Origin: Acidobacteriota bacterium
GTDB taxonomy: Bacteria > Acidobacteriota > Thermoanaerobaculia > Multivoradales > J023
Length of the DNA stretch: 64,000 nucleotides
Reading direction: 5' to 3'
NCBI GenBank assembly: GCA_029263395.1
Contig: JAJCXO010000228.1
Location: 1-64,000, forward strand
Positions 16,761 through 24,461 of the stretch are shown here, one piece after another; the stretch's first letter is position 1, and the number at the start of each line of letters is the position of its first letter. The notes below the pieces were generated by a model, which was given only the letters and a program-made list of their open reading frames with translations, made no database searches and was not told the DNA's origin. The translations under genes and the position numbers were made by a program.

Positions 16761-18292
16761 AGGTCCCCATCTCCTGTGGGTCGATTCTCGGATCCGCCAT
16801 CCCAGTTTTTATCCATCCGTACAAGGTGGTTTACTGGAGCGAATTTGTCGGTCAAAAGTGGTGCGTCAACGAGGTCGAGATCGACGTCCCGCAATAACCC
16901 TGCGACTTTCTCCAAAGAGGGCTCGAAGGTGTATTGTGGATCCAGGCGTCGAGCAGTGGCGAGAAGTTGTTGCTGCCCTGGCGGCTCTTCGAGGTTGGTC
17001 GCCAGGAGGAGGTAGTTGCCCGCCGGAACGGAGAACAAGTAGAGTTTCTTGAAGACGACGTGGACACTGCGCAGAACACCTTGCGCGAAGGGGTTCTCGA
17101 GGTTGGAGATCAGATTGATGCCAAGCACGCCGCCGGGATTCAGATGCGCTTTGATCTCGCTGAAGAACTCGACCGTTGAAAGGTGAAACGGGATGGAGTG
17201 TCCGATATAGGTGTCGACATAGATGTAGTCCCAGCGCGTTGCGGGTTGGCTGGTAAGGAAACGTCGGCCGTCGTCGATGTGAACCACCGAATGATCGCCT
17301 TCCTCGAAGAACATCAGTTCCCGGGCCAGCTCTGGCACCGCTGGATCGATATCGACGTAATCGATGTGGAGGTCGGGTAGCCGTCTCTTCAGGTAGGAGC
17401 CAGCGCTGCCGCCGCCCATGCCAAGGCCAAGAAAGCTCGAGAGGTCGGGATTGAGCAACAAGGCGGCGCTCTGCAGGCGAGGGTATACCAGCCAAGGCTC
17501 TCGGCTCTCCACGATCACCGCGGCGTGAACGATACCGTCGCTATGCAAGAAACGGACGCCGTCACTTTCAGTGACCCGCAGCGTTTGGTATGGCGTCATG
17601 CGATCCGCCAAAAGCTCCAGGCCAGCCTCTTGAGTCACGGTTCCGGGAACTAGGGCCAACAACAACAGGCTGACCGCGAGAAGCAGCGTGAGGCGCTCCT
17701 GTCGCACGTCGGAGACCAGCGCGACGATGCCCGTCACCGCGGTGATCGCCAGAAGTAAACGCAGGATCGACTCGAGATCTAGACGCGGGATCATCACGAA
17801 TGTTGCACCGAGCGTACCGACCAGGCTGCCACCGGTTGACAGAGCGTAGAGATGTCCCGCGGTGCCTCCCAGGAGATCGAGATCTCGGGTCGCCAACCGA
17901 ACGGCATAGGGTGAAACAGCTGCTAGGCATATCGTCACCGGGCCGAAAAGGACCGCCGTTGCGATCAGTGTTCCGGTTGGCGAGCCGTGGGTGAGACCCC
18001 CAATCCACGCCACGACCCGCGAGCCCGCGAGCAGCACCACCGTCTGGGCCAATGCTGCGCCCAAAATCAGGCGTCCTAGGGTCGCTAGGTTGGGTCGTCG
18101 ATCCGCCAGCCTTCCGCCCCATAGGTAGCCGATCGACATGGCGGCCAGGAAAACTCCTATGATCGAGCCCCAGACGTAGACGCTGCTACCGAAGTGGGGG
18201 GCCAAGATACGGCTCGAAACGATCTCGAGTGCCATGAGTACGGCACCCGGAGTGACAACAACTCCGTAGAACTGAAAGCGCGATATGTTCAT
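16757..18292 (-). CDS. Fused membrane / spermidine-synthase-like protein
   Basis: A 511-residue protein with two halves. The first about 230 residues hold roughly seven membrane spans beginning FYGVVVTPGAVLMALEIVSS and including IGVFLAAMSIGYLWGG, as in the MFS-fused spermidine synthase family. The second half is a class I methyltransferase-like fold with LGLGMGGGSAGSYLKRRLP, HIDYVDIDPAVPELA and DYIYVDTYIG, matching the aminopropyltransferase core. Whether it still makes polyamines is uncertain, because many fused members lack the decarboxylated-SAM site and no SpeD is nearby. It overlaps both its neighbours by ATGA and so belongs to the peptidase-ligase operon. Confidence 0.88.
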   Translation of the reverse strand: MNISRFQFYGVVVTPGAVLMALEIVSSRILAPHFGSSVYVWGSIIGVFLAAMSIGYLWGGRLADRRPNLATLGRLILGAALAQTVVLLAGSRVVAWIGGLTHGSPTGTLIATAVLFGPVTICLAAVSPYAVRLATRDLDLLGGTAGHLYALSTGGSLVGTLGATFVMIPRLDLESILRLLLAITAVTGIVALVSDVRQERLTLLLAVSLLLLALVPGTVTQEAGLELLADRMTPYQTLRVTESDGVRFLHSDGIVHAAVIVESREPWLVYPRLQSAALLLNPDLSSFLGLGMGGGSAGSYLKRRLPDLHIDYVDIDPAVPELARELMFFEEGDHSVVHIDDGRRFLTSQPATRWDYIYVDTYIGHSIPFHLSTVEFFSEIKAHLNPGGVLGINLISNLENPFAQGVLRSVHVVFKKLYLFSVPAGNYLLLATNLEEPPGQQQLLATARRLDPQYTFEPSLEKVAGLLRDVDLDLVDAPLLTDKFAPVNHLVRMDKNWDGGSENRPTGDGDL

Positions 18293-19326
18293 GAGTGGTC
18301 GACGATTATATTGGCGAGGGCCAACACCAAGGCGCTGGCACGTCGGATCTGTGCATAGTCGACGCGATCTGGTGTATCACTCACCCGATGGTGATCTGAG
18401 TGAAGCGCGGTAGAAAGCAACAGGGTAGGCAGTCGCTGGGCTAGAACCTCAGCGTCTGTGATCATCGGCTTTAAATCACCGAAGTCTTCGAGCGAAACGA
18501 TCTCGACTCCGGCATCTCTAGCAGCCTGGTCCAGATCAGGCATGATCAGCTGGGAGCGTTCTCCGAAGGTTAGATACCCGATCGCTTCGCGTGCGTCTGG
18601 CCCCAGCGGGCGACCGACCATATCGAGATTGATGACTAGCTCGATGCGCGACAGTTCGATCGACGTGTCGGCGAGAAAGTTTCGGGCGCCCAGCTGTCCA
18701 ACTTCTTCCGCGCCGAACGCCACAAATACCCAGTCGATAGGTCTGGTTGACGTCTCGGTGCTTGACGTCTCGGCGGCTGACGTGTCGGCGCTGGCTGACG
18801 GGTGGCGTTTTGCCAATCGGGCAACCTCGAGTAAGGCAGCGACTCCGGAAGCATTGTCGTCGGCCCCGGGATAGATCTGGCCAGCGGGATGGCGGCCTTG
18901 GCCGTCGTAGTGGGCTCCGACGAGAATCACCGGTCGGTCGCCCGCGGACGGTCCGTTGGAGAGGTGTCCGATGACGTTGTAGTCCTCACCGTCTCCATAC
19001 AAAGTGAAGCTTCGGCAGAAGCCCGATTCACCCGAGTCGAGACCGAGGGTCGTCATCTGCCCGGCGACCCATGCCGCCGCCGCTCGGGCCCCCGGTTCGC
19101 CAGCGTGGCGTCCCTCGAGTGCCGGCGAGGTCAGACCCGCAACCCAGGCGCGGAGGTTGAGAGTAGAAAGTTCAGCACTCTCGACTTCTATCTCGAAAGG
19201 CGTCAGCGGTCCAGGGGCGAACTGGGAGCAAGGATCCTCAGCTGCCGGCTGACATCCACATAGATAGATCGGAGAGCAAAGGGCGATCAGTCTCAGCGGA
19301 CCCAGCTTTTTGAGCAGCTCTGTCAC
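18289..19326 (-). CDS. M28-family zinc aminopeptidase lipoprotein
   Basis: A 345-residue secreted peptidase. I chose the GTG at 19326 because it gives a clean lipoprotein signal, VTELLKKLGPLRLIALCS then PIYLCGC, with the lipobox Cys at about residue 25; the frame is open further upstream but that part is basic and unlike a signal. Zinc ligands of the M28 family are visible: VGAHYDGQG (His, Asp), YPGADDNASGVAALLEVAR (Asp), AFGAEEVGQLGA (Glu pair), NLDMVGRP (Asp) and LHSDHHRVSDTPD (His). It begins the leftward operon with the membrane, ligase and phytase-like genes. There is no clear Shine-Dalgarno; two 17-bp repeats lie directly upstream. Confidence 0.88.
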   Translation of the reverse strand: MTELLKKLGPLRLIALCSPIYLCGCQPAAEDPCSQFAPGPLTPFEIEVESAELSTLNLRAWVAGLTSPALEGRHAGEPGARAAAAWVAGQMTTLGLDSGESGFCRSFTLYGDGEDYNVIGHLSNGPSAGDRPVILVGAHYDGQGRHPAGQIYPGADDNASGVAALLEVARLAKRHPSASADTSAAETSSTETSTRPIDWVFVAFGAEEVGQLGARNFLADTSIELSRIELVINLDMVGRPLGPDAREAIGYLTFGERSQLIMPDLDQAARDAGVEIVSLEDFGDLKPMITDAEVLAQRLPTLLLSTALHSDHHRVSDTPDRVDYAQIRRASALVLALANIIVDHS

Positions 19327-19925
19327 CCGTGCATGGTAGCACTGTGTCAGTGGTAGCACAGTGTCAGTGGTAGCACGGTGTCGGTGTCCGTGCCGGAGCC
19401 ACGGCGATGGTCGCCGTGAATGTCCTCTCGCGGGGCCGAAGGGTCCATGAAGACGGTCGTTTGGCGTCGCGAGGAGCTCCATTTGGCGGAAAGTCGATGT
19501 TCTCGAAGAAGAGCGACGACGAATGGCGGAAATAAGCTGGAAGCTGCGTCAACAGACGGCCAAGCAGGCGCTCGGTCGCGACTAGATGATGGCGGTCCGA
19601 GAGTGGCTTAAATGTTGATTACGTTACCTTTATATTGTAATTGAGAATTTCGGATTCAGGCCCTGTCGGAGGGGTTCAGGTTCGAGGTGGTGGGTCCGAT
19701 CCACTGGTCTGAGTCGCGGCAGTCGTCGGCTCTTCGACGACTCGGTTACACGAACTGGCATCTGCTTTGCTACGTCTATTCTGGGCGGAGGGAGCCGGGC
19801 ATTCTCCCTGTCGTTTACGCTGGATTCTCCAGTTGGCTTCCTCCGCGTTTGTCGGCTACCGATCCTCTCGGCGACCGACACGCAGTTCATGCGAAAGCCA
19901 TTTGAACAAAGATAAAGGTCGTCTC
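19327..19925 (+). other. Divergent intergenic region without a convincing gene
   Basis: About 600 bases separate the leftward M28 peptidase from the rightward exported protein. The left part carries a 17-bp tandem repeat. The middle (about 19610-19650) is AT-rich around TTGATTACGTTACCTTTAT and may hold a promoter for the rightward gene. Short frames exist on both strands, but none has a ribosome binding site together with a recognisable product. Confidence 0.4.
19333..19390. repeat. 17-bp tandem repeat upstream of M28 peptidase gene
   Basis: GTGTCAGTGGTAGCACA at 19344-19360 is followed directly by GTGTCAGTGGTAGCACG at 19361-19377. A partial copy precedes them (ATGGTAGCACT from 19333) and a decayed one follows (GTGTCGGTGTCC). 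The array ends seven bases upstream of the chosen GTG start of the leftward peptidase gene, so it lies in its 5' leader or promoter. Confidence 0.8.
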
Positions 19926-21191
19926 ATGAAACAACCAGCTATAAGAGATCTTCTCTTTTTGACCGTTTTAGTTTTGGGGTCGCAGTCGGTTGCAGCCTCG
20001 GAATGTGTTTCTGGAGCCTCGGAAGGCTCTGTCTCTGGAGCCTCGGAAGGCTCTGTCTCCATCGATCTGGATTTCCCTCGACAAGCCATCTATCAGGGCT
20101 TACAGGCTGAGGCCTCCGTCGGTCGTCCTTCCGTTTCACCTCCCGCTGCCGGAACCCTTCCCAGGTTCGCTGAGCTTGCAGCTTCGGCCGCCGATGATTC
20201 GACCTTGGGACTGTCAGGCGCTGCCGATGTCAGCCGGGCTATCGAAACCCAAGCCGCTGTTGCAGCGACATGGACGGCGAGGCAGCAGTTCCGCGTTGCT
20301 GGTCAACGACAACTCTACCAACTCGGCTTTTATGAATCGATGAAGCTTGCTCTGGACGATCCGTTGATTGGAGAGTGGGACTATCAGCGGGGGTATCGCG
20401 CCGGAGGACGGTCACCGGAGGCCGCAGGAGCTGGAACTGAAGTGGGCCGTCAGGACGCGGAGCGTGTCGCGCGAGCGATGGCTGAAGGTCATGTCACAGC
20501 TTTGTTCCTCGAATCGGGGCGTCTGCCGTCGCCTAATCCTCGGCCCACCGTGCCGTTGACGACAACAGCCGATCTGAAACCCGCGGTTCGTGAGCCGAGG
20601 CTCTTCGATGTCTTCGACGACCATCCCGTAACCGAGGTGATCCAGTGCGAAGATTCCCTGAGGTTGCCGGATCCGTGGATCTTCTCTCGTCAAGCCAGCG
20701 CTGCCGACGTTTACGATGGCGGGTGGGCCGAGGCCGATCAAGCTTTTGATGTCTGGTTGAGCCATCATCATGAGCGTGCGCTTTGGCGTCAGCTAGATCC
20801 ATCCGACAGGTCACACTTTTCACGTATCTTTCGGCAAATCTATAATCACCAGCTCAGTGATTTGTTTGCGCAGAGCGCGGAACGTGCCTACGGTCGAGGT
20901 TTCGATCACGGCTGGGAATACGGCACTCTCATTGCCTATGAGTGGAGCTTCCGCAAGGGCTATCACGATGGCTTCGCGAGGCTGATTTCGGAGAGTGCGC
21001 AGGCGAGTTTTGAAGACCGCTACCCCGAGGCCTACAACAACCTGTACCGGCGCCTCTATCGCCAACGTTCCGTCGCGACCCAGTCGCCTGCGGTTGATAC
21101 CAGCCGTACCTGGGACGACAAGGCGATGTACGTCGATTCGACGCCAGCCTTGTCTGACCGGCACCGGTATGAACTGACCCTTCACCCCTAA
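19926..21191 (+). CDS. Exported protein of unknown function
   Basis: I do not recognise this 421-residue protein. It starts at the ATG at 19926, with AAAGG upstream, and a signal peptide (LLFLTVLVLGSQSVAAS) that should be cleaved near residue 26. Directly after it comes an eight-residue repeat, GASEGSVS twice, encoded by a 24-bp tandem duplication. The rest is rich in aromatic and acidic residues with Gly-Tyr-Arg motifs that look internally related: DYQRGYRAGGRSPEA, AYGRGFDHGWEYGTL and SFRKGYHDGFARL. These suggest amphipathic helices of a periplasmic or surface protein. The neighbours do not suggest a pathway. Confidence 0.75.
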   Translation: MKQPAIRDLLFLTVLVLGSQSVAASECVSGASEGSVSGASEGSVSIDLDFPRQAIYQGLQAEASVGRPSVSPPAAGTLPRFAELAASAADDSTLGLSGAADVSRAIETQAAVAATWTARQQFRVAGQRQLYQLGFYESMKLALDDPLIGEWDYQRGYRAGGRSPEAAGAGTEVGRQDAERVARAMAEGHVTALFLESGRLPSPNPRPTVPLTTTADLKPAVREPRLFDVFDDHPVTEVIQCEDSLRLPDPWIFSRQASAADVYDGGWAEADQAFDVWLSHHHERALWRQLDPSDRSHFSRIFRQIYNHQLSDLFAQSAERAYGRGFDHGWEYGTLIAYEWSFRKGYHDGFARLISESAQASFEDRYPEAYNNLYRRLYRQRSVATQSPAVDTSRTWDDKAMYVDSTPALSDRHRYELTLHP

Positions 21192-21426
21192 CCAACTCTC
21201 TCGAGCCCTGGAAAGACGACATCGTGCAGCGATGGGTTCAGCGTCAATGGCGGCGCTTCATGTGAGGCGGACGCTCCTGTCAGCTGCACGGTGCCGTCTT
21301 TTCAGGGCTCGAAGAGGGTAAGTTGCTCGGCTCGCCCCGAGATCGGTGTAAATTGGCGTAGAAGATCGCCTTGCGGCAGGGACGCAAGGCTCGATTGTCG
21401 TCAACAACGATTGTCCGGGGTGTTTT

Positions 21427-22032
21427 TTGACCGAGTCCATCGCAAGCTTCTGGGATCTGGCATACGACAACGGGGACTACCTGAAGCATTGGGAAAGCCC
21501 TCATCCACCTCTCGAGTTGGCTGCAATTGTCGCAGCTTCCATCATTCCGCCGGCAGCCAAGGTGCTCGATGTGGGGTGCGGCGCGGGAAGCGAGGCGATT
21601 TTTCTTGCCCGTTTTGGTTTCCAGGTGACCGGTGTCGATTCCAGCGTCAGGGCCATCACCCTTGCCCGGGAGCGCGCCGCGAACGAGGGTGTCGAGGTGG
21701 TGTTTCGAGCCGACGATGCCACCAAGTTGCCACTCGCCGATCAATCGATCAGTTTCGCGAGCGACCGGGGCTGTTTCCATGTCCTCGATGATGACCAACG
21801 GCCCGACTATGCTCGAGAGTTGTCTCGAGTGTTGAAGCCGGGAGCGTCCTTCTTGCTGCGCGGCGCTCGAGCCGACTGTGATGAAGAGGGGGTCTTCGCC
21901 GTCGATGCCGGAGCAATCGACCACTACTTCGTGAGCCAGGGCTTCACCCGTGGGCCGGTGGTGGCGATTGATCTAGTCGCTGAATCTGGCTCATTACCGT
22001 CGAATCTGGTTCTGTTGAAACGTGTCCGCTGA
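21427..22032 (+). CDS. Class I SAM-dependent methyltransferase
   Basis: A 201-residue methyltransferase of the small single-domain type. The SAM-binding motif I is VLDVGCGAGSEAIFLAR (about residues 46-62), motif II ends with VDSSVRAI and the later blocks are FRADDATKLPLADQSIS, SDRGCFHVLDDD and LKPGASFLLRGA. The N-terminus (SFWDLAYDNGDYLKHWES) is like TehB or thiopurine-type methyltransferases, where FWxxxY opens the domain. The only start in the right place is TTG at 21427, preceded by CCGGGG rather than a standard site. The substrate cannot be predicted, and no partner gene overlaps. Confidence 0.88.
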   Translation: MTESIASFWDLAYDNGDYLKHWESPHPPLELAAIVAASIIPPAAKVLDVGCGAGSEAIFLARFGFQVTGVDSSVRAITLARERAANEGVEVVFRADDATKLPLADQSISFASDRGCFHVLDDDQRPDYARELSRVLKPGASFLLRGARADCDEEGVFAVDAGAIDHYFVSQGFTRGPVVAIDLVAESGSLPSNLVLLKRVR

Positions 22033-22306
22033 TAAGAGTTTTGAGCGGTTGTGAGGGATTCCTGCTCTTCACGGGTTTATCCCCTTCGAGAGGACGGCAA
22101 AAAGACGCTGAATTTTCGCTTCGACCGGTCTATGGCGATTCGAACGGCAGATGGTGCTCTCGAAGGCGCGCGGCTGCCTGGATGTACCCCCTCGTTTGGA
22201 GAGGGAGCTGAAAGACCTAGCATTTGGCTTGCCAAAGCGGTCTCGAAGCAGGACTTGGATCAACATGTCGAGGGGTCGATGGGATGCCTGATCAACGGAT
22301 ACCGCA

Positions 22307-22981
22307 ATGACGAGTCAAGCCAAAAGAAACGATGTCGATGATGCTACAAAATCGTCGACTGCAGGCGCGATCGATGATGCAACAGGCCGAGCCAAGAAGT
22401 TGAGTATTCGACTATTGAAAGACGATGGCCCTGGCGAGCGACGGGAGCACGGTCAAACTTGGAGTCTCGACGAGGTCGAGCTTCACAACGTGCTACGCAA
22501 GATGGTGACTGCCAACTGTCGCCCCGACTTGATGGACGTTGCAGAGGATCTGTTTCAAGATGCTTTTCTACGTTTGCAGAAGCAGGGTGATCAGCCCAAC
22601 GGCGACCCGCGGCGATTCAATGCCACCTATTTGTGGATGACTGCGACCAGCATAGTACGCCAAACGAGAGCCGATCGTAGACGGCAGCACCAGTATCATC
22701 AAGCAATAGACGAGGGCGACACAGACTCCTACGAAACGCTCTCGGTAGTAAATCCCGAGAGAACAGCCATCGGCAACGACCACCAGCAAAAGATCCGAGC
22801 GTGCCTCGAGACTTTGCTGGACAAGCACCGTCGGGCGGTTGTTCTTCGTTATCGCTTTGAATACCGGAGCCGTGAAGCGGCTTCGATTCTCGATTGTTCT
22901 CCCAAAGACGTCGAGAACTGGGCTCTTCGAGGCCGCAAAAAACTCCGCGGCTGCTTGAAGAACAAGGGAATTGACCTATGA
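22307..22981 (+). CDS. ECF-like RNA polymerase sigma factor
   Basis: A 224-residue sigma-70-family protein. Residues about 60-135 hold region 2 (MDVAEDLFQDAFLRLQKQ followed by YLWMTATSIVRQTRADRRR), and residues about 165-215 hold region 4 with the helix-turn-helix LRYRFEYRSREAASILDCS. A charged 55-residue N-terminal extension precedes region 2. The next gene starts inside its stop codon (ATGA), so the two are co-translated, the normal arrangement for a sigma factor and its membrane regulator. I infer that it drives this locus, which ends with a CHAT protease gene. Family-level subgroup is not assigned. Confidence 0.88.
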   Translation: MTSQAKRNDVDDATKSSTAGAIDDATGRAKKLSIRLLKDDGPGERREHGQTWSLDEVELHNVLRKMVTANCRPDLMDVAEDLFQDAFLRLQKQGDQPNGDPRRFNATYLWMTATSIVRQTRADRRRQHQYHQAIDEGDTDSYETLSVVNPERTAIGNDHQQKIRACLETLLDKHRRAVVLRYRFEYRSREAASILDCSPKDVENWALRGRKKLRGCLKNKGIDL

Positions 22982-23871
22982 ACTCACATCAACCCTCCAC
23001 CACACTCGACAACCTACTGCGGCTACTTCCACCGCTGCTCACTGATGGCGACCCTCACTATGGGAAGTGTCCGCCTCCCGAGAGCATCTGGGAAGTTCAC
23101 TGCGGTCACCTGAGTCGAGACCGAGTCGGAGAGATTCTCGACCACGCGACGTTCTGCCCCACGTGTAGCCATGAGTTTGTGCAGGCGCGGCTATTGGCCT
23201 GTGAACTAGGCGAAGCTCGACGCGTTCAAGATCTCGGGTTAGATGTCTCTCTCCATTCGAACGAGGAGGGCGACACGCAGGCGGTCTCGGGCCTGGCTGA
23301 CATCGACGACCGACTCCCCGAATCGGACCGATTCTGTGCCGCGCCGTCGGTTCGTCGGCGACCGCTGTGGTTCTCTCTGTTGCCGCTGGCAGCTACATTG
23401 CTGTTTGTAGTTGGCGCCGTGAATTTCTGGCTGCCGCTGGATTCGAGGGGACTCACGATTGCCCAAAGTACGAGCTCCCTCTTCGATCGCGGAGAGATGC
23501 GGCGAACAGACGATCTTCGAGGTCCCGAAACGGAACAACGAAATGTTGCCCCGGACGCACGGGACTTGGCCAGCGTGACCGCCCGCAATAGTGTGACGGT
23601 GACGTCCTTGATCGCTGATGGAGCGACAATGTCGCGCGATCGTTTCTTATTGCGATGGGAGGGGCCGGAGGATGCACGGTATGCCGTGCGTGTGCTGACC
23701 TTGGAATCGGTGCTCTATACCGATTCGGATCTGAAAACAGCAGAGCTTTTGGTGCCCGAAAGAATGCTGACTGCGGTAACGTCAGGAACGACCATTCTCT
23801 GGCAAGTAGACGCTAACGTGCCCGGTGGGGTGCCGGTTTCGTCGTCTACGTTCAGAGTAGAGCTCAAGTAA
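22978..23871 (+). CDS. Membrane-anchored zinc-finger regulator, likely anti-sigma factor
   Basis: A 297-residue protein with a single membrane span (PLWFSLLPLAATLLFVVGAVN, about residues 124-144). The cytoplasmic N-terminus has a zf-HC2-like segment, EVHCGHLSRDRVGEILDH then ATFCPTCSHEF, with the His/Cys spacing of anti-sigma factors. The periplasmic part ends in an Ig-like beta domain (YAVRVLTLESVLYTDSDL, then TTILWQVDANVPGG). Its ATG overlaps the sigma factor stop, which supports the inferred role of holding that sigma factor inactive until an envelope signal arrives. The pairing is inferred from position and topology. Confidence 0.75.
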   Translation: MNSHQPSTTLDNLLRLLPPLLTDGDPHYGKCPPPESIWEVHCGHLSRDRVGEILDHATFCPTCSHEFVQARLLACELGEARRVQDLGLDVSLHSNEEGDTQAVSGLADIDDRLPESDRFCAAPSVRRRPLWFSLLPLAATLLFVVGAVNFWLPLDSRGLTIAQSTSSLFDRGEMRRTDDLRGPETEQRNVAPDARDLASVTARNSVTVTSLIADGATMSRDRFLLRWEGPEDARYAVRVLTLESVLYTDSDLKTAELLVPERMLTAVTSGTTILWQVDANVPGGVPVSSSTFRVELK

Positions 23872-23975
23872 AATCCGAGCCTTGATTTGAAGGGCTTGTT
23901 GCCCGATAGCGTCAATTTATTGAGAGGACTCCTCGCTACATTCCAACTGCACGCGCTTTTTGAAGGAGGAGCGAA

Positions 23976-24125
23976 ATGAGCGTACAGAAGAAAGGTCCGA
24001 TGTCCAAACCGAAGGAAAAAGCCCGAGTGGAGCCGATCCAGACTCCCACCTCGACGAAAGAGGCTTCGAACTCCGATAGTCAGCCTATTGCCCGTCCGGG
24101 GCATCGTCAAGATCCGCCGAACTAG
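23976..24125 (+). CDS. 49-residue hydrophilic small protein
   Basis: A short frame starting at 23976 encodes MSVQKKGPMSKPKEKARVEP and 29 further residues rich in Pro, Ser, Lys and Gln, ending RQDPPN. It is preceded by GAAGGAGGAG, one of the strongest ribosome binding sites in the window, at good spacing. The product has no cysteine, membrane span or recognisable domain and looks disordered. It lies between the anti-sigma-like gene and the CHAT protease gene on the same strand, so it may be a substrate or regulator of that protease; this is only a positional idea. Confidence 0.6.
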   Translation: MSVQKKGPMSKPKEKARVEPIQTPTSTKEASNSDSQPIARPGHRQDPPN

Positions 24126-24145
24126 CCGTCGACGTTCTTGAGATT

Positions 24146-24165
24146 GGGGGGTCCGGGCGGCCCCC
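24146..24165 (+). terminator. Possible GC hairpin terminator
   Basis: GGGGGG at 24146-24151 faces CCCCC at 24161-24165 around a short G/C loop, followed by GTCTGTTTC. It lies 20 bases after the stop of the 49-residue gene. The T-tract is poor, so termination would be weak or partial. Confidence 0.4.
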
Positions 24166-24171
24166 GTCTGT

Positions 24172-24239
24172 TTCTTGCAGCCCTGCTGTTCTTGCAGCCC
24201 TGCTGTTCTTGCGGTCCTGCTGTTCTTGCGGTCCTGCTG
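24172..24239. repeat. Four 17-bp tandem repeats
   Basis: TTCTTGCAGCCCTGCTG occurs twice (24172-24205) and TTCTTGCGGTCCTGCTG twice (24206-24239) with no spacer. The two versions differ at two positions, so the array looks like a 2 x 2 duplication. It lies downstream of the small gene and before the CHAT promoter region. Confidence 0.9.
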
Positions 24240-24269
24240 TTTTCGTCGTCGCAGCCGACTCGAGTGGCG

Positions 24270-24284
24270 TGAGTTATTCACTCA
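24270..24284. promoter_or_regulatory. Palindrome near putative CHAT promoter
   Basis: TGAGT-TATTC-ACTCA is a perfect five-base inverted repeat with a five-base spacer. It overlaps a weak -35-like element (TTATTC at 24274-24279), so it could be an operator. No regulator is assigned. Confidence 0.3.
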
Positions 24285-24461
24285 AGTGGTATAGGCTATT
24301 GTTATGCTTTATTTTGCTGGAATGGATGGCGCGTCAGCCGAAGTACGTGTCACTCTACGATGGGTTCGCCAGGCCGAATTCTCGTTCCGAAAAACCGATC
24401 TCGGGATCGGTGATTGCCTTTCTGAATGCGACATAGCTAGCACCCTCGGTGTCGAGCGTTC

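Larger units (their letters stand above)
24126..24461 (+). other. Intergenic region before the CHAT gene
   Basis: This 336-base stretch holds a GC hairpin, four 17-bp tandem repeats and a short palindrome, listed separately. A rightward short frame crosses the repeats but has no ribosome binding site. The AT-rich segment at about 24275-24325 is the likely promoter of the CHAT gene, for example TTATTC and TATTGT spaced by 17 bases. Confidence 0.4.

Noticed and set aside
20412-20771. Leftward frame of 119 residues inside the exported protein gene
   Set aside because: It lies entirely within a supported rightward gene, has no ribosome binding site, and its composition is that of a shadow frame.
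24172-24239. CRISPR-like array
   Set aside because: The 17-bp units are contiguous with no spacers and no cas genes are nearby.
24209-24436. 75-residue rightward frame before the CHAT gene
   Set aside because: It begins inside the 17-bp repeats, lacks a ribosome binding site and has no coding pattern.
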